A stretch of DNA of 64,000 nt, from NCBI GenBank assembly GCA_003508835.1, contig PUFA01000203.1, positions 588,501-652,500 on the forward strand. The letters run 5' to 3'. The DNA comes from Eonycteris spelaea. Its lineage: Eukaryota > Chordata > Mammalia > Chiroptera > Pteropodidae. The translations under genes and the position numbers were made by a program. Below are positions 43,001 through 51,149 of this stretch, piece after piece. The notes beneath the pieces are model-generated. The model was not told where the DNA came from, made no database searches, and was given only the letters and a program-made list of their open reading frames with translations. How positions within the stretch are numbered: position 1 is the first letter of the stretch; each line of letters begins with the position of its first letter.

Positions 43001-44792
43001 GGTGAGGCCCCGGCCACCCTGTTGGGCAGGGGCCCCAGGGCAGGGCTGGGCGGGTGGGGCTGGCGGAGGCCCCGGGGACCCCAGCCACCCAGAAGCTGTG
43101 CGGGCTGGGGAGGGGCATGTAGTTCAGACAAGAGGTAGGAAGCTCCTCTCAAAGCCCACCTTCCTCCCCAGTGAATGCTAGGGACGTGGTGTACACGGAG
43201 GTCTGGCACGTCCCAGAGAAGCACAGACGCACAGGTAAGGCGAGGCCCCTCGGCTGTGACAGCCGGCGGTGCGTGTGGCTCAGGCTCCCCACTTCAACAG
43301 GTTGGGGCCAAGCAGACGCAGAGCCACCCCTGCGGGGCGTCACTGGGCGTCATGGCCAGGCCCACGTCCCCCGCGGGGGTCCAGAGGGTGCTGTTCCCTC
43401 ATTTCCACAGGCGGCCTCCGTCTCGAACACGGCCAAAGCCACCGCTGCGGGCTCCCTTAGCGTCTCAGGGGGCAGCATTCCACCTGTGCCGTGAGGCGGG
43501 CCTGCCACCCCCTACCCGCCTGCTTCCCGTCTGCCAAACGCGGGGTTAAACAGCACAAACATGGTCCTCCGAGGCCGAGGCCGGCGGACGGCCCACGTCT
43601 CACTGGCTGAACTCGGGGTCCGCGGGGCTGTGTTCCCCTCTGGGGCTCCGGCGGGACATTTCCCTGGCCTTTTCCAGCTGCTGGCGGATACCCGCGCCCA
43701 TGGCTCATGGCTTCCTGCCTCCGCCTCCGGAGCCAGGCTCTCCCGGCTCTCCCGCCAGCCTCCTGCTGGGGTCCCTCTGCCCAGGGCCGGGAGAAGTCCT
43801 GGAGTTTAAAGTTCTCCTTCAAATCGCGCCCGGATAATCCAGAATGATCTCCCCACTCCGAGATCCTTAGTCTTAGTCACTGCTGCCAAGTCCCTTTTCT
43901 GCCCAAGGGCCCAGGTCTTAGGACACTGGGGGGGGGGGGGAGGGACAGGCGCACATGGCCCTTGGGGACAGACTTTTTTCCAACCCTGCTCGAAAAGTGC
44001 TGTGTGGCCTTAGCTGCTTGGCCTCCCTCTCTGGTCTCTTGGTCCCTGTCGTGCAAAGTCAGGGGAACTGCAGGTGCTCCCCATTCTGGGGTCAGCGGCC
44101 CCCGTGACACACATGGCCCCTTCAAGGTGAGGCTTGCTCTTGCCCTCAACGACAGGTGAGGGAACCGAGGCGAGGAGGCCCCAGGAGGCTGCCCACGTCA
44201 CGTGGCCGGCAGGCCCCGATGTGCGGACCGTGTCGCCCGCGTCACCTGGGCAGGCCCACATGAGGAGGTCGTGTTTGCAGGACACAGGTGGCATGGCCGT
44301 CGGCCTCACGGGGTTTGCTCCCTGAGCTGTGAGCCGCCTCTGCCCGGGCCGGGCCACCCCCACCGCATCCTGTAACCTTGATGAGGCCCTAACAAGATGA
44401 AAGGGGGTCCAGGGTGCTGGCAGTGGGACGCAGCGGGAAGTGCCGCCAGGGAGAGACCAGGGGTCCAGGAGAGATGCCGGGCAGTGCGGGGCAGGGCGAG
44501 AGGACGGCTGGCGCCCCCAGAGGGCGACAGCAGGCGGGGGCGGGGGGCTTGGGGCGGCCCTTCCACAGCTGACACGGCCTCCTCTCCACAGTGACCGCCG
44601 CGCCGGCCCCTGCCCCCGACATGGTGAGTCTCACGGCCTGTGTGCCGCCCGCCCCAGCCCTGACCCCTGACCCCTGACCTCACCTGCGTGCTCTTCCCCC
44701 AGGGCGCCTCTGTCATCTACTCCCAGGTGAAGGTGGCACCAGCCCCGGCCTCCAGGCCCCAGCTCTCGGCCCCCTCCGCTCCTCACCAATGA
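22007..44792 (+). CDS. FCRL5: FCRL5-like Fc receptor-like gene, full exon set (several frameshifts)
   Basis: A type I membrane receptor of B cells; human FCRL5 binds intact IgG and signals through tail ITIMs. Seventeen coding exons are seen: split leader (22007-22037, 29502-29522), nine Ig exons (30598, 31804, 32335, 34074, 34823, 35587, 36859, 38014, 40823), TM (41477 or 41487 to 41591) and five tail exons (42143, 42919, 43172, 44592, 44703). The leader MLPWVSLLAL-ASVIGQF matches human MLLWVILLVL-APVSGQF. The tail motifs DPQEPTYHNVPAW, LQPVYSN, VVYTEV and VIYSQVKV match FCRL5 and not other FCRLs. Unlike human FCRL5, it has a D4-type domain after D3. Exons 34074, 36859, 38014, 40823 and the TM exon deviate from a multiple of three through 1-2 nt indels in G/C runs, so no unbroken reading frame spans the gene as given. 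Either base errors or pseudogenisation is possible. The exon cassettes are otherwise well kept. Confidence 0.88.
22430..22449. repeat. Poly-G run (20 G)
   Basis: A 20-base uninterrupted G tract in FCRL5 intron 1. Shorter G tracts occur at 43928-43940 (13 G) and 53396-53410 (15 G). Such runs can form quadruplexes and are prone to length error. Confidence 0.95.
22650..28735 (-). mobile_element. Near full-length L1, antisense, in FCRL5 intron 1
   Basis: About 6 kb, reverse orientation: 3' region (22650-23800, strongly G/C-shifted), ORF2 (about 23800-26500), ORF1 (about 26560-27310) and a G/C-rich 5'UTR ending near ttgaccggaagtctc (28735). ORFs are broken by stops and indels, so it is not active. 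It contributes most of the distance between the two leader exons of FCRL5. Confidence 0.75.
28790..29340 (-). repeat. L2 LINE fragment, antisense
   Basis: Contains the familiar L2 run: attccatggcttcctgttgcc, aatctgagctgctcac, then accttgattgccctccccatc, ending near ccgagcacaatgcttagtg. It directly follows the L1 5' end, 160 bp before FCRL5 exon 2. Confidence 0.6.
29502..29522 (+). CDS. FCRL5: FCRL5 exon 2, 21-nt signal-peptide mini-exon
   Basis: Exactly 21 nt between acceptor ttttgcag and donor gtgagt. With the split codons it reads ASVIGQF, the counterpart of human APVSGQF. A 21-nt second leader exon is a hallmark of FCRL and classical Fc receptor genes. A TG-repeat tract (29468-29490) sits just before the acceptor. 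Confidence 0.92.
30598..30852 (+). CDS. FCRL5: FCRL5 exon, Ig domain D1
   Basis: A 255-nt phase 1-1 exon. It opens ETAPDAMISLQPPWPITFQG, with VTLTCHG and GHYRCQAGGS cysteines and a VHLLFST close. The LQPPWxxxFQGExVTLTC signature is typical of the membrane-distal D1 of FCRL4 and FCRL5. Frame intact. Confidence 0.92.
31804..32058 (+). CDS. FCRL5: FCRL5 exon, Ig domain D2
   Basis: A 255-nt phase 1-1 exon. It opens ASLILQAPLPVFEGDTVPLRC, the near-invariant D2 start of FCRL5, and has NNGAYHCTA and an IQVQ close. Frame intact. A G-rich intron tail and ctcctgcag acceptor precede it. Confidence 0.93.
32335..32619 (+). CDS. FCRL5: FCRL5 exon, Ig domain D3
   Basis: A 285-nt phase 1-1 exon opening ELFPVPVLSTSPAQP. 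LTCKTQLPPQRSDVQLRF and SGFYSCQAEAV give the cysteine pair, and WNWSPELQI is the D3-specific strand. D3 similarity is split between human FCRL4 (ELFP start) and FCRL5 (LGxGW core). Frame intact, ending CAG A before gtgagt. Confidence 0.92.
32683..32730. repeat. 24-bp tandem duplication
   Basis: Two perfect copies of ctgcgatcccacacacatgc plus gcag, 64 bp downstream of the D3 donor. Intronic; no functional signal evident. Confidence 0.95.
34074..34351 (+). CDS. FCRL5: FCRL5 exon, D4-type Ig domain (1-nt frameshift)
   Basis: Acceptor catctag, donor gtgcgt. The domain frame reads ELVFEGQELVLTCLVTG, VNFSWHKSLW and HAGKYHCVAH, closing TISVK. FSWHK and the LVFEGxxLVLTC spacing mark the D4 type, as in FCRL3 and FCRL4; human FCRL5 has a D5-type domain here. 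The exon is 278 nt, and the phase-1 entry frame differs from the domain frame, so one base is missing near 34086-34100 (after ANV). Confidence 0.8.
34823..35101 (+). CDS. FCRL5: FCRL5 exon, Ig domain 5 (D5-type, copy a)
   Basis: An intact 279-nt phase 1-1 exon: VPVSRPVLTLSTPGARALEG, MTLHCRAQRGSAPILYQFF, SGSYHCTADNGLGPQ, closing SLSVK. The exon and its upstream flank resemble the next Ig exon at 35587, so the pair looks like a local duplication of about 760 bp. Confidence 0.92.
35587..35865 (+). CDS. FCRL5: FCRL5 exon, Ig domain 6 (D5-type, copy b)
   Basis: An intact 279-nt phase 1-1 exon beginning VPVSRPVLTLSTPGARALEG exactly like copy a, then MTLHCEAQRGSSHILYTFYY, NYSCTADNGFGPQRSE and VSLWVI. 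Both exons share the upstream ggcagaagc...tctcctcag flank. The human counterpart also ends GFGPQRSEVVSLFV. Confidence 0.92.
36230..36750 (+). mobile_element. Old L1 3' end, sense
   Basis: Follows the L1M tail pattern ('ccacttctaggaatttatcc' appears as ccgcttctaagaatttatcc; later gcgaggaagtgctgtgtggctg for the 'ctatgcagccattaaa' block). It sits between FCRL5 Ig exons 6 and 7. Confidence 0.55.
36859..37136 (+). CDS. FCRL5: FCRL5 exon, Ig domain 7 (D5-type, frameshifted)
   Basis: Acceptor cccgcag, donor gtgagt. The core reads LQLRCEAPRGSPPILYRFYR, NYSCEADNGLGPQ and VTLSVT. It is 278 nt. Against the exon at 38014 it lacks a base near 36862-36866, gains one near 36895-36905, and lacks one near 37016-37021 (ccctcgg for ccctctgg). 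Entry-frame translation therefore stops at a TGA soon after PAPSEEARPST. Confidence 0.82.
37480..37620. repeat. L2 3'-end remnant
   Basis: ctgtgggcttcacgagctcg, then ccagcatacagcgtcgttcc and tggcacttagtagttgctcg follow the L2 tail pattern (clip, centre and 'tggcacatagtaggtgctca'). Confidence 0.6.
38014..38291 (+). CDS. FCRL5: FCRL5 exon, Ig domain 8 (D5-type, 1-nt frameshift)
   Basis: Acceptor cccacag, donor gtgagt. It reads APVSRPVLTVGAPGARALPG and then LQLRCEAPRGSPPILYRFYR in the entry frame. A G is then missing from the GGGG run at 38138-38141 (278 nt instead of 279), and the rest (DDALGSSPAP, NYSCEADNGLGPQ, VTLHVT) lies in another frame. The intron start after it resembles that after exon 36859. 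Confidence 0.85.
39725..40310 (+). mobile_element. L1 ORF2 end plus 3'UTR, sense
   Basis: agaaaagatgttccacctca, then aatgagataccacctcacac, and later cacaggacccagcaatcctc are classical L1 ORF2 C-terminal sequence. From about 40090 the 3'UTR is recognisable but enriched in G/C (gggagcggggtggggaggac). Confidence 0.7.
40320..40690 (-). mobile_element. L1 3' end, antisense, strongly G/C-shifted
   Basis: 40425-40520 aligns base for base by eye with the A/T-rich antisense L1 3'UTR at 58138-58230 (shared ttacgaagtgaccccgat / ttactaagtgctcacccc frame), but many T and A positions are C and G. A later block, tttgccggtctgacgagggt, is the ORF2-tail region. It lies just upstream of Ig exon 9. Confidence 0.6.
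40823..41099 (+). CDS. FCRL5: FCRL5 exon, Ig domain 9 (D5-type, 2-nt deficit)
   Basis: Acceptor ccccacag, donor gtgagt. VPASRPVLTVGAPG, LQLRCEAPRGSPPILYRFYR, NYSCEADNGLGPQ, VTLSIT. It is 277 nt; one base is missing from each of two G/C runs (about 40855-40863 and 40880-40883) relative to exon 38014. The core is nearly identical to FCRL3 exon 859-1135. Membrane-proximal domain. Confidence 0.85.
41477..41591 (+). CDS. FCRL5: FCRL5 transmembrane exon (frame needs a shifted acceptor)
   Basis: The canonical acceptor ccctcag gives a 115-nt exon where 117 would match human. From it the hydrophobic span is out of frame (a 2-nt loss near 41507-41512). A second AG at 41485-41486 gives a 105-nt exon in which GVLVGMAGLAALALLFYRWL, then PRREG, is in frame, so a downstream acceptor could rescue the membrane anchor. 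The span is followed by basic residues, as in human (CWLSRKAG). Donor gtgggt. Confidence 0.8.
42143..42170 (+). CDS. FCRL5: FCRL5 28-nt juxtamembrane mini-exon
   Basis: 28 nt between ttttgcag and gtaaga, reading GGRPAADPR with split codons (human GRKPASDPAR). Same size and phases as the FCRL3 mini-exon at 7489-7516. Confidence 0.85.
42540..42690 (-). repeat. MIR SINE, antisense
   Basis: ctgaagccaggtttgaccct, then gtggtcttgaggaagtcacc and tccatacaatagggatagtg match the MIR core in the reverse direction. Confidence 0.6.
42919..43001 (+). CDS. FCRL5: FCRL5 tail exon, YHNVPAW and PVYSN tyrosines
   Basis: An 83-nt exon, acceptor tcacag, donor gtgagg. SGPSGADPQEPTYHNVPAW continues to LEMQPVYSN. 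Human: DSQEPTYHNVPAWEELQPVYTN. The two tyrosines form the ITAM-like membrane-proximal signalling segment. Frame open. Confidence 0.92.
43172..43234 (+). CDS. FCRL5: FCRL5 tail exon, ITIM VVYTEV
   Basis: A 63-nt phase 1-1 exon, acceptor ccccag, donor gtaagg: VNARDVVYTEVWHVPEKHR then RT. V-x-Y-x-x-V is an ITIM; human has ENVVYSEVRIIQEKK here. Frame open. Confidence 0.92.
44592..44623 (+). CDS. FCRL5: FCRL5 32-nt tail exon
   Basis: 32 nt, phase 1 in and phase 0 out, acceptor ctccacag and donor gtgagt, reading VTAAPAPAPDM. The human sequence (VASDPRHLRNK) differs, but exon position and phases agree. A proline/alanine-rich linker. Confidence 0.75.
44703..44792 (+). CDS. FCRL5: FCRL5 terminal coding exon with C-terminal ITIM
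   Basis: Acceptor cccccag. GASVIYSQVKVAPAPASRPQ, then a tail ending SAPSAPHQ and TGA (44790-44792). VIYSQV is the distal ITIM; human has SPIIYSEVKV and ends ASSAPHR. No AATAAA is seen in the next kilobase. Confidence 0.92.
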   Translation, partial: GASVIYSQVKVAPAPASRPQLSAPSAPHQ

Positions 44793-47700
44793 GGACACAC
44801 AGCTCCCCAGCGGCCGTCTCAGCCTCTGTGCCCCAAAGCGTCTCCGGGGAGCCCCGCACTGCCCCAGGCCACTTCCCCGGGGCCTCGCAGGTGGGACCAA
44901 GGCGCAGGGCCCTGCAGGAGCCCCACCTGCTTGCCGAGCCGCAGCCGTCCTGCAGGGCTTCCTGCCCGAGGCCACTGTGCGGAGCCTGTCCCCACAGCGA
45001 GACGGCCCCAAGGCCGCTGGGCCACCTGCTTGCGGCGGTCGCACTCTGTGCCGTCAGCCTGGTGAGGCTGCTGAGCGCCTGCCAAACATGACACGCGGCC
45101 CTGGGGACAGGGACAGCGGGCCCGCGGCGGACCCCCCCAAAGGGCCGCATGTCGCACACCCTGGTCGCACAAAAACTCCAGGGTCATCGCCTGACGCCAG
45201 GGAAACTGCTCTCCCGCCCGCGCCAGCATCTCCCCGCCCAGGAAGTGGGTCTCAGGGCCCCAGTCCCAGCGCCGCCGGTCCGCCTGCCCGACGTCACCAC
45301 GCAGCCGTGCCAGGAGCACCAGGGCGGCAGACGGCGCGGCGCCCGAGCGGGGGCGCCCCTGAGCCGCGCGCCCTCGCAGCCCGTGAGAGCACGGCTGGCG
45401 GGCCAGGTGGAGGCGGGACTCTGCGTGTGACACGCTCCCGGGGGGCTGGTCGCGGGACCACGCTGGCGCCGAGGCCCTGCAGCTCCCGGCAGAGGCCGCC
45501 CTGCTCGAGGACACCACCGGCCTCCGCGCCTCGGCGCCGGCTCCGGGCGCGTGTGCTGCGGGTCCTTAAAGCGAAGCCCAGCCCAGCCCCACCGCCCCGT
45601 GCGCGCCCGCCCAGGGGCGCGCCTGCCCTCTTCGTCCCTCCTCGAGGTCCTCCCCCGTGGTCCCCTGGCACGTGGGGCTGGCCGGCACGGTGTCTCGTTC
45701 TTGAACAAGCGCTACTCCAGCTAGCCAACCTTGGCATCCCCCTGCCTCCTCTTCCCCTCGATCAGTCCTGCCCGCTCGGCAGGGGCCAGCTCGTACGGAT
45801 GGCGCCCAGAGACGGAGGGTTAATAAGTGCCAGGCACAGTGCCGAGCATGTCGCCTGGGTCACCTCATGTATCTCTCACGATAAGCCTGGGCAAAAAGTG
45901 CCCACTACTGTCCGTTAATAAGTGTCCATTACAGAAGAGGAAACTGAGCCTCAGAGAGATTAAGTAAACGAATTAAGATTAAGAAAACGAATCGCCAGTT
46001 GCAGGCGTCAGGGGGCGTAGGGGAGAGGGACTTCGCTGTCACCGCACGCATTTGTGTATTTGGCCTTTCAAACACAAGCGTGCGACCCTTACACACCAAC
46101 GTCTGCTTAGTGTAGTAGCGTGCATCGGGGAAACGAGGCTGCACGTCGAAAACCCAGCGCCACGCCGCAGTTCTAAGCAGTGACCACTAGATGTCACCAG
46201 GTCCCCGGGTTGGTGGAGGGTCTGCGCCGGCGTATCCAGCAACCACTCGGGGCCTGCCTGCAGCCGGCGCCCCCTTTTGTCAACATCTTACCCATCGACA
46301 CGTTGCAATTAACGAACAGACACTGGCGTGCCATGAGTGAATGTGCACGCCGTGTTCACACGTCCCTTGTGTTTCCTGAGTGTCCTTTTCTGGCCCAGAA
46401 CCCCAGCCAGGGCTCCAGCTTCCATCTGATCGTCACGCCCCTTAGGCCCTGGCCTGTGAGTGTCCCCGGCTTCCCTTCCCCTCCCCGGAGTGCGCATGCG
46501 CTGTACAGCACGTGCCCTGGTGGGCGCTGTCTTCTGGCGTTCTCTCACGATCACACGGGGGTTTGGGGTTGGGAGGGTGACCACAGAAGGTGCCACCGTC
46601 CTCACGTTCCGTCCAGGGCGCACACTCAGGACGCCACTGCTGGTGCTGGCCGCCGTCACCTGGCTGACCGCTGCTCAGGCCCGCCGCGGCCCGGCCCCTG
46701 CCCCCACGCAATGCACCTGGGGGTCACTGGGGTCCCAGCCCCCGGCGGCCCTCATCGTTTGGGAGGGACCTTGCGGATGGGGAGTGTGCCGGGCCCCCGT
46801 CGGACACCTGTCCTGGGACTTTGCCTCCAAAGGGAACACAAACTTCCGCTCTGTGTGTCGCCCTTGACCTAACCTTGGTAGCGTGGCTGTCAGCGAGCTG
46901 GCCATTCCTGACCTCAGAGTCCTCAGAGACGTCACTGTCACCGCCACTGTCACCGCGGTGAGCCCCGCCTAGGGGCCACGGGTCTCGGGTTTCACCTCCC
47001 TGGATGGTGTGGGAAACACGCCACAGAGGAGCCCGCCTCCCGTGTCCCACAGAGGCGGAAGCGTGGCCTGCGTGTCAGGGAGAAGGTGCCGGGGAAGTCC
47101 TGCTCCCTGTGAAGACACTTTGGGCTCAGCAGCTGGTGACCGGGGCGCCCAGGACAGGAAGTCCCCGCCAGGGCTGAGGCCTGCGTGTGCTCGGTAAACA
47201 TTTGCTGATCGAAACCTTCGCAGCTGCCAGTGTAGTTTATCTGAAGCCACTTGTCTTGTGTGTGTGTGTGTGGGGGGGTTACGTATGAAACCCAGTGGCC
47301 TCACAGGCGGACTGGGACCGTGGTGGGACAAGACACCCACTCCTGGGCCCAACGCTGGCTCGCTCCCGCCGGGGGGTCCCATCAGGGGTCTCAGAGGTGG
47401 TGGGTGCTCAGGGCTGTGGGGTCTGCGAGGGGCTGGGGCTTGGGGGCTGCAGCCCGAGCCGGGCGCGTAGAAGGCGGTGTGGGGTCGTGTCTGTCCTCTC
47501 TGCGGGATGGAGACGCTGAGGACCCAGACGGCCCACTACCGCGAGGGAGACCTCATGAGGAGGAGTCCCACAGAAAGGGCCCGAGTGACAGGGTTGGGCC
47601 ACGTCACTGACCAGTGAGGGCGGGCAGCAGCGGGGCGGCTCCAGGCTTGAAGGGAATGTGATTGGCCTGACCCACCTATAGTTAAGACCAAGATGAAAAG

Positions 47701-50440
47701 ACCTTGTGACAATGGGACAGAGACACCCCCCCCCGCCCCCAGGCGAAGCCTCCTGCCCCAGGAGGCGCGGGCTCGGCCTCCAGCTCAGACTTCCTGGCGC
47801 TGCAGGGGGACTGGCCCATCCTGACATCCTGAGCACAGGCTGTAGTCAGAGAAGGGCCACCTGGCACTCAGAGGCTGCCGAGATGCGGCCACGGGCCTTG
47901 GCCGCTCTGCCTGGGGTGGCGAGAGGCAGGCGCCAGGCTGCTCTGAACAGGACTGGCCCCCGCCCCCCACCAGGCGGCTGCTCAAGGCCTGAGACTGTCT
48001 TGTGGGGGGCCTTGGGGAACTCGGGTCCGGAACGACGGGGTTTGGGAGGTCGAGGCCTGGTTCCGGCCCCAGCTCTGCCGCTTCTGGACCTTTGGTTCCA
48101 GCAGCGAACTTCTCCAAGCCTCCGTCCCCTCACCTGTAAATGGGGGCCGACCACCACGATGCCTGCTGCCTCCCCCAGGTGAGGGTGCTTTAAACCAGGC
48201 GGTGTGAGGCAGGCGGGGCCTTGAGGAAGACTCGGCTCAGGGCCCGGAGCAGGACGCAGCCCGGCCAGGCCAGGGGCCAAGCATGAGATTAGACCATGGA
48301 AAAGCCCCCATTCCACATTCCTCCAGCTGGAATGTGGCCGCTCCCCCTGCCAGCCCCGAGCAGATGGCTCCTCGACCAGCAGCTCTCAGAGACCGCCCAG
48401 GGCGTGGGGCCAGGCAGGGGACACAAGGCTTGCTCCCCAGCAGGCTGACTCCACGAGATGCTCCAGCCACACGCCTCCAGCGAGGGCCAGCGGTACTGAA
48501 TGTACTCTTGTCTCGGGCTCTGCAGGGCCAGGCAGGGGCATGGGCTGGACTCAGGCGACTTGCCTGAGGCCACCAGAGGGAATGGACGTGCGGGGGGTGG
48601 GGCATCCCCGTCCTCGTTTTCACCTCGAGAAGGGGGAGGTAACATGCAGACAGCTGAGCGCCTCCAGCACGTGGCCGTGGGGACCCGGCCGTGGGGACCC
48701 AGCCTTGGGGTGCGAAGAGCTAAGGGGAGCCCCACCCATGGGAGAAGGTGTGGGGCACCCAGGCGGGAACAGGGGCCTTGAGTCCAGGCAGCCAAGGCCG
48801 AGGCCAGGAGGTCTGAGCCTATCGCCATCCCCGCCTGTGACCGCATGAGCAGGGCAGGCCGGGCCTGGGGAAATGCCCCGGTTGTGACCAGAAGCCTCAA
48901 GCAGCAGCCGCTCACAGCGAAGCAAAGAGAAGGTCAAAGAACAGAAGGTCAGGTCAGGGACTGGCCAGCAGGACCTCTCCCTCTGTGAGGAGGCGGCGCC
49001 TCCCACGGACCGCTTTGTTCTTTGTTCACAGCTCCTTGCTGAGCCCACTGACAGCTGTTTGCGAAAAATCAAACAGTAATTTGACTCATTAACACCTTCT
49101 GTCACCAGTGAAGCCCAGGCTTTCTCTCATCTCTAATGTTGACCGGGAAACCGCAGAGTTCCCCGTAGTCCCAGGGGTTGGAGGATTATGAGGGGGAGAC
49201 AGGGCGAGGGAGAGAAGCGGACAGATTTGGGGTTGATTTTTCAGGTCTTAAATTGTGTTATTTAAAGACGTTTTCGCTGGGACTCGCGTGTCACCATCCC
49301 CTCCCTTGGCCTGACTTTCTTCCTGGGGACTCACCTGTGTCTCCCAGGGCCCTCCTGTCCCTCCCTCTAAGCTTTGGGGCCCTGCAGCTGGTGCTCACAC
49401 CAGCCCCGCCCCCTGCGCCCACACGCACACATCTGTGGGCCGGCCCCCTCGCCAGGCTCCTCCCTTCCCAGTGGGGGCCGGCGGGCTGCTGCTGAGCCCT
49501 CAGCTGGCCATGCCCCACAGAGCATGAGCCCCAGGAACGGGAGATGGAGCATGAGCCCCAGGAACTGCCAGATCCCAGGGACCAGACGCAGTGCTGGGCC
49601 GGCGCTGGGAGGGGGTGCGTCTGGGGGCGGGGCGCCAGGTCTGGCTCCGTCTCAGGGATGGGAGGCTCCCCCCTAGGGAGCCTCCTCTGTGAAATTGGGG
49701 CCAAACAGACTGGAGCCCCACAGCCCTCCCAGCTGTGACACTGTGGGACTCTGCCGTGGCATCTCCAAGGCCCTGTCTTCATCCCGTGCCGTTCCTGACA
49801 GCCAGTCCCGGCTGGTCCTTGCAGGAGCCCACAGCACTGCTCCTGCCCTGCAGAACCGCCCTGCGGGGACCACGGTCCAGCGGCAGGGGCGGCAGCTCGA
49901 AGTCCCACTTGGTTTCTGAAACCCGCCTGTCAATCCGGCACTGCTCTTCCTGTGTGAACCTCAAGTTCAATGGCACGTGCCAACCCCCTCACAGCCGTCC
50001 TTCCTGCATGGCTCACGGACCCTCCGGACCCTCCGCTGCGGGAGCGTGGGGCGTTGCTCTGAGCCCCCTGGGCTGCCTGGATGTCCTGTCCCCGCGGGCG
50101 GTGCAGTCCCCTGTCCTGGGCTCCGCAGGAATGGAGCAAGGGCCCTGGGACTGGCGAGTCCTCCCCCCCCCACACGTCCCTGTGCGCCAGGGCCCCGGCC
50201 TCTGAGAGCGCTGGGCCTCGATGGGGGGAGGGGCAGGCGTCCTGTCCTGGGGAGATGGCCGAGACGCATGCAGGGCTCACCTTGGCGCTTCCCTCAGCTG
50301 CCACTTGCTACGCATTTTGACAAGTTGTATTTTGTCTGTAAACGCTCTCACCTTCCCCGGGGTGTGGGGCGGTACCAGAGCTGAAGGAGTGCCGGGTGGC
50401 GGTGAGCAGTGTGACGTCCCCACACGCATGAGCCCCAACC
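44793..50440. other. G/C-rich intergenic DNA downstream of FCRL5
   Basis: About 5.6 kb with no gene that I can support. It contains MIR remnants (45830-45975 and about 48060-48180), a G-rich tract at 47267-47278, and a 27-bp-spaced duplication of gagcatgagccccaggaac near 49520-49565. Long reading frames occur on both strands because stop codons are rare in G/C-rich DNA; none shows a domain. Confidence 0.5.
45830..45975 (+). repeat. MIR SINE remnant
   Basis: taagtgccaggcacagtgcc, then ccattacagaagaggaaact and gagcctcagagagattaagt follow the MIR consensus. Confidence 0.65.
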
Positions 50441-50446
50441 CCACAG

Positions 50447-51148
50447 GACCACGCCCCTCCCTGATCCTGGTCAAGTCGCTGGCCGTCACCTCCAGCCAGT
50501 GCAACGTCACCCTGGAGTGCAGAGCCAGAGGGACACAGAGGACCTGAATGTCACCTGGAAGAGCGGTGGCCTTCCCAGGGAGCTGGAGCAGGGAGAGACC
50601 CTGAGACCAAAGCCCAGATCCTGACTCCTGGCCGTGAACCAGCCCCTCCCCCGCTGCACCCTCGGCGCCCCATGTCCTGCCCTTGCTGACGGGCGGTGGG
50701 AGGGGACAGGGCCCTAACGCGTCACTCTGTGTATGACTTTGGTGCAGACCTGAAGGAGGGCGGCCGGGCCCCTGAGTGTGGCCCTCCCTGCACAGCCGAG
50801 CCAGCAGGGCCCCTGGGACCGCAGGGACGAGGTGGGAGCGGGGGCGGCGGCCGGCCGGCCCTCCCCGTCCCGCGCCTGCGTTGGGTGTGACACACCCTGG
50901 CATCTGCACCTGTGGCCCTCCAGCTCGTCCACCTTTTCTGGACGTTCAACATCCTTAAGTAAGAAGGCCGATCACCGGGTCTGGAGAGGTCCGGGTGCTC
51001 AGGGAAAGTCGCACGGGGTCCTTGCCACACATCGGTCCCATGTGGGCTGTGGGACCCCCGCCCCTCGGCCACCCCCGGCGGCCTGCGCCTAGGGTGTCGG
51101 TGAAGCTTGGGAAGAAGGGAGCCTCACACCACCATCTACGGTGAGGTC
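50447..51148 (+). pseudogene. Decayed SLAM-family-like fragment: Ig C2-type exon remnant and ITSM-like motif
   Basis: After acceptor ccccacag the + strand reads GPRPSLILVKSLAVTSSQCN, continuing VTLEC. After a one-base shift near 50533-50541 it reads EDLNVTWKSGGLPRELEQ, and after another break LLAVNQPLP. The SxCNVTLxC strand and NVTW pair recall the second Ig domain of SLAM/CD2-family receptors. About 600 bp further on (51131-51148) TIYGEV fits the ITSM T-x-Y-x-x-V within REPHTTIYGEVQ. No intact V domain, membrane span or continuous frame was found. Related SLAM genes are elsewhere on the same human chromosome arm. The family call is from memory of motifs, without alignment. Confidence 0.35.
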
Positions 51149-51149
51149 C

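Noticed and set aside
44977..45918. A 313-codon open frame downstream of FCRL5
   Set aside because: G/C-rich DNA with few stops by chance; arginine/proline/alanine-rich composition, no domain, and overlapping long frames on both strands.
46640..46870. A leader-like LLVLAAVTWLTAAQA reading
   Set aside because: Hydrophobic by chance; no Ig or other domain follows and no good donor-acceptor structure was found.
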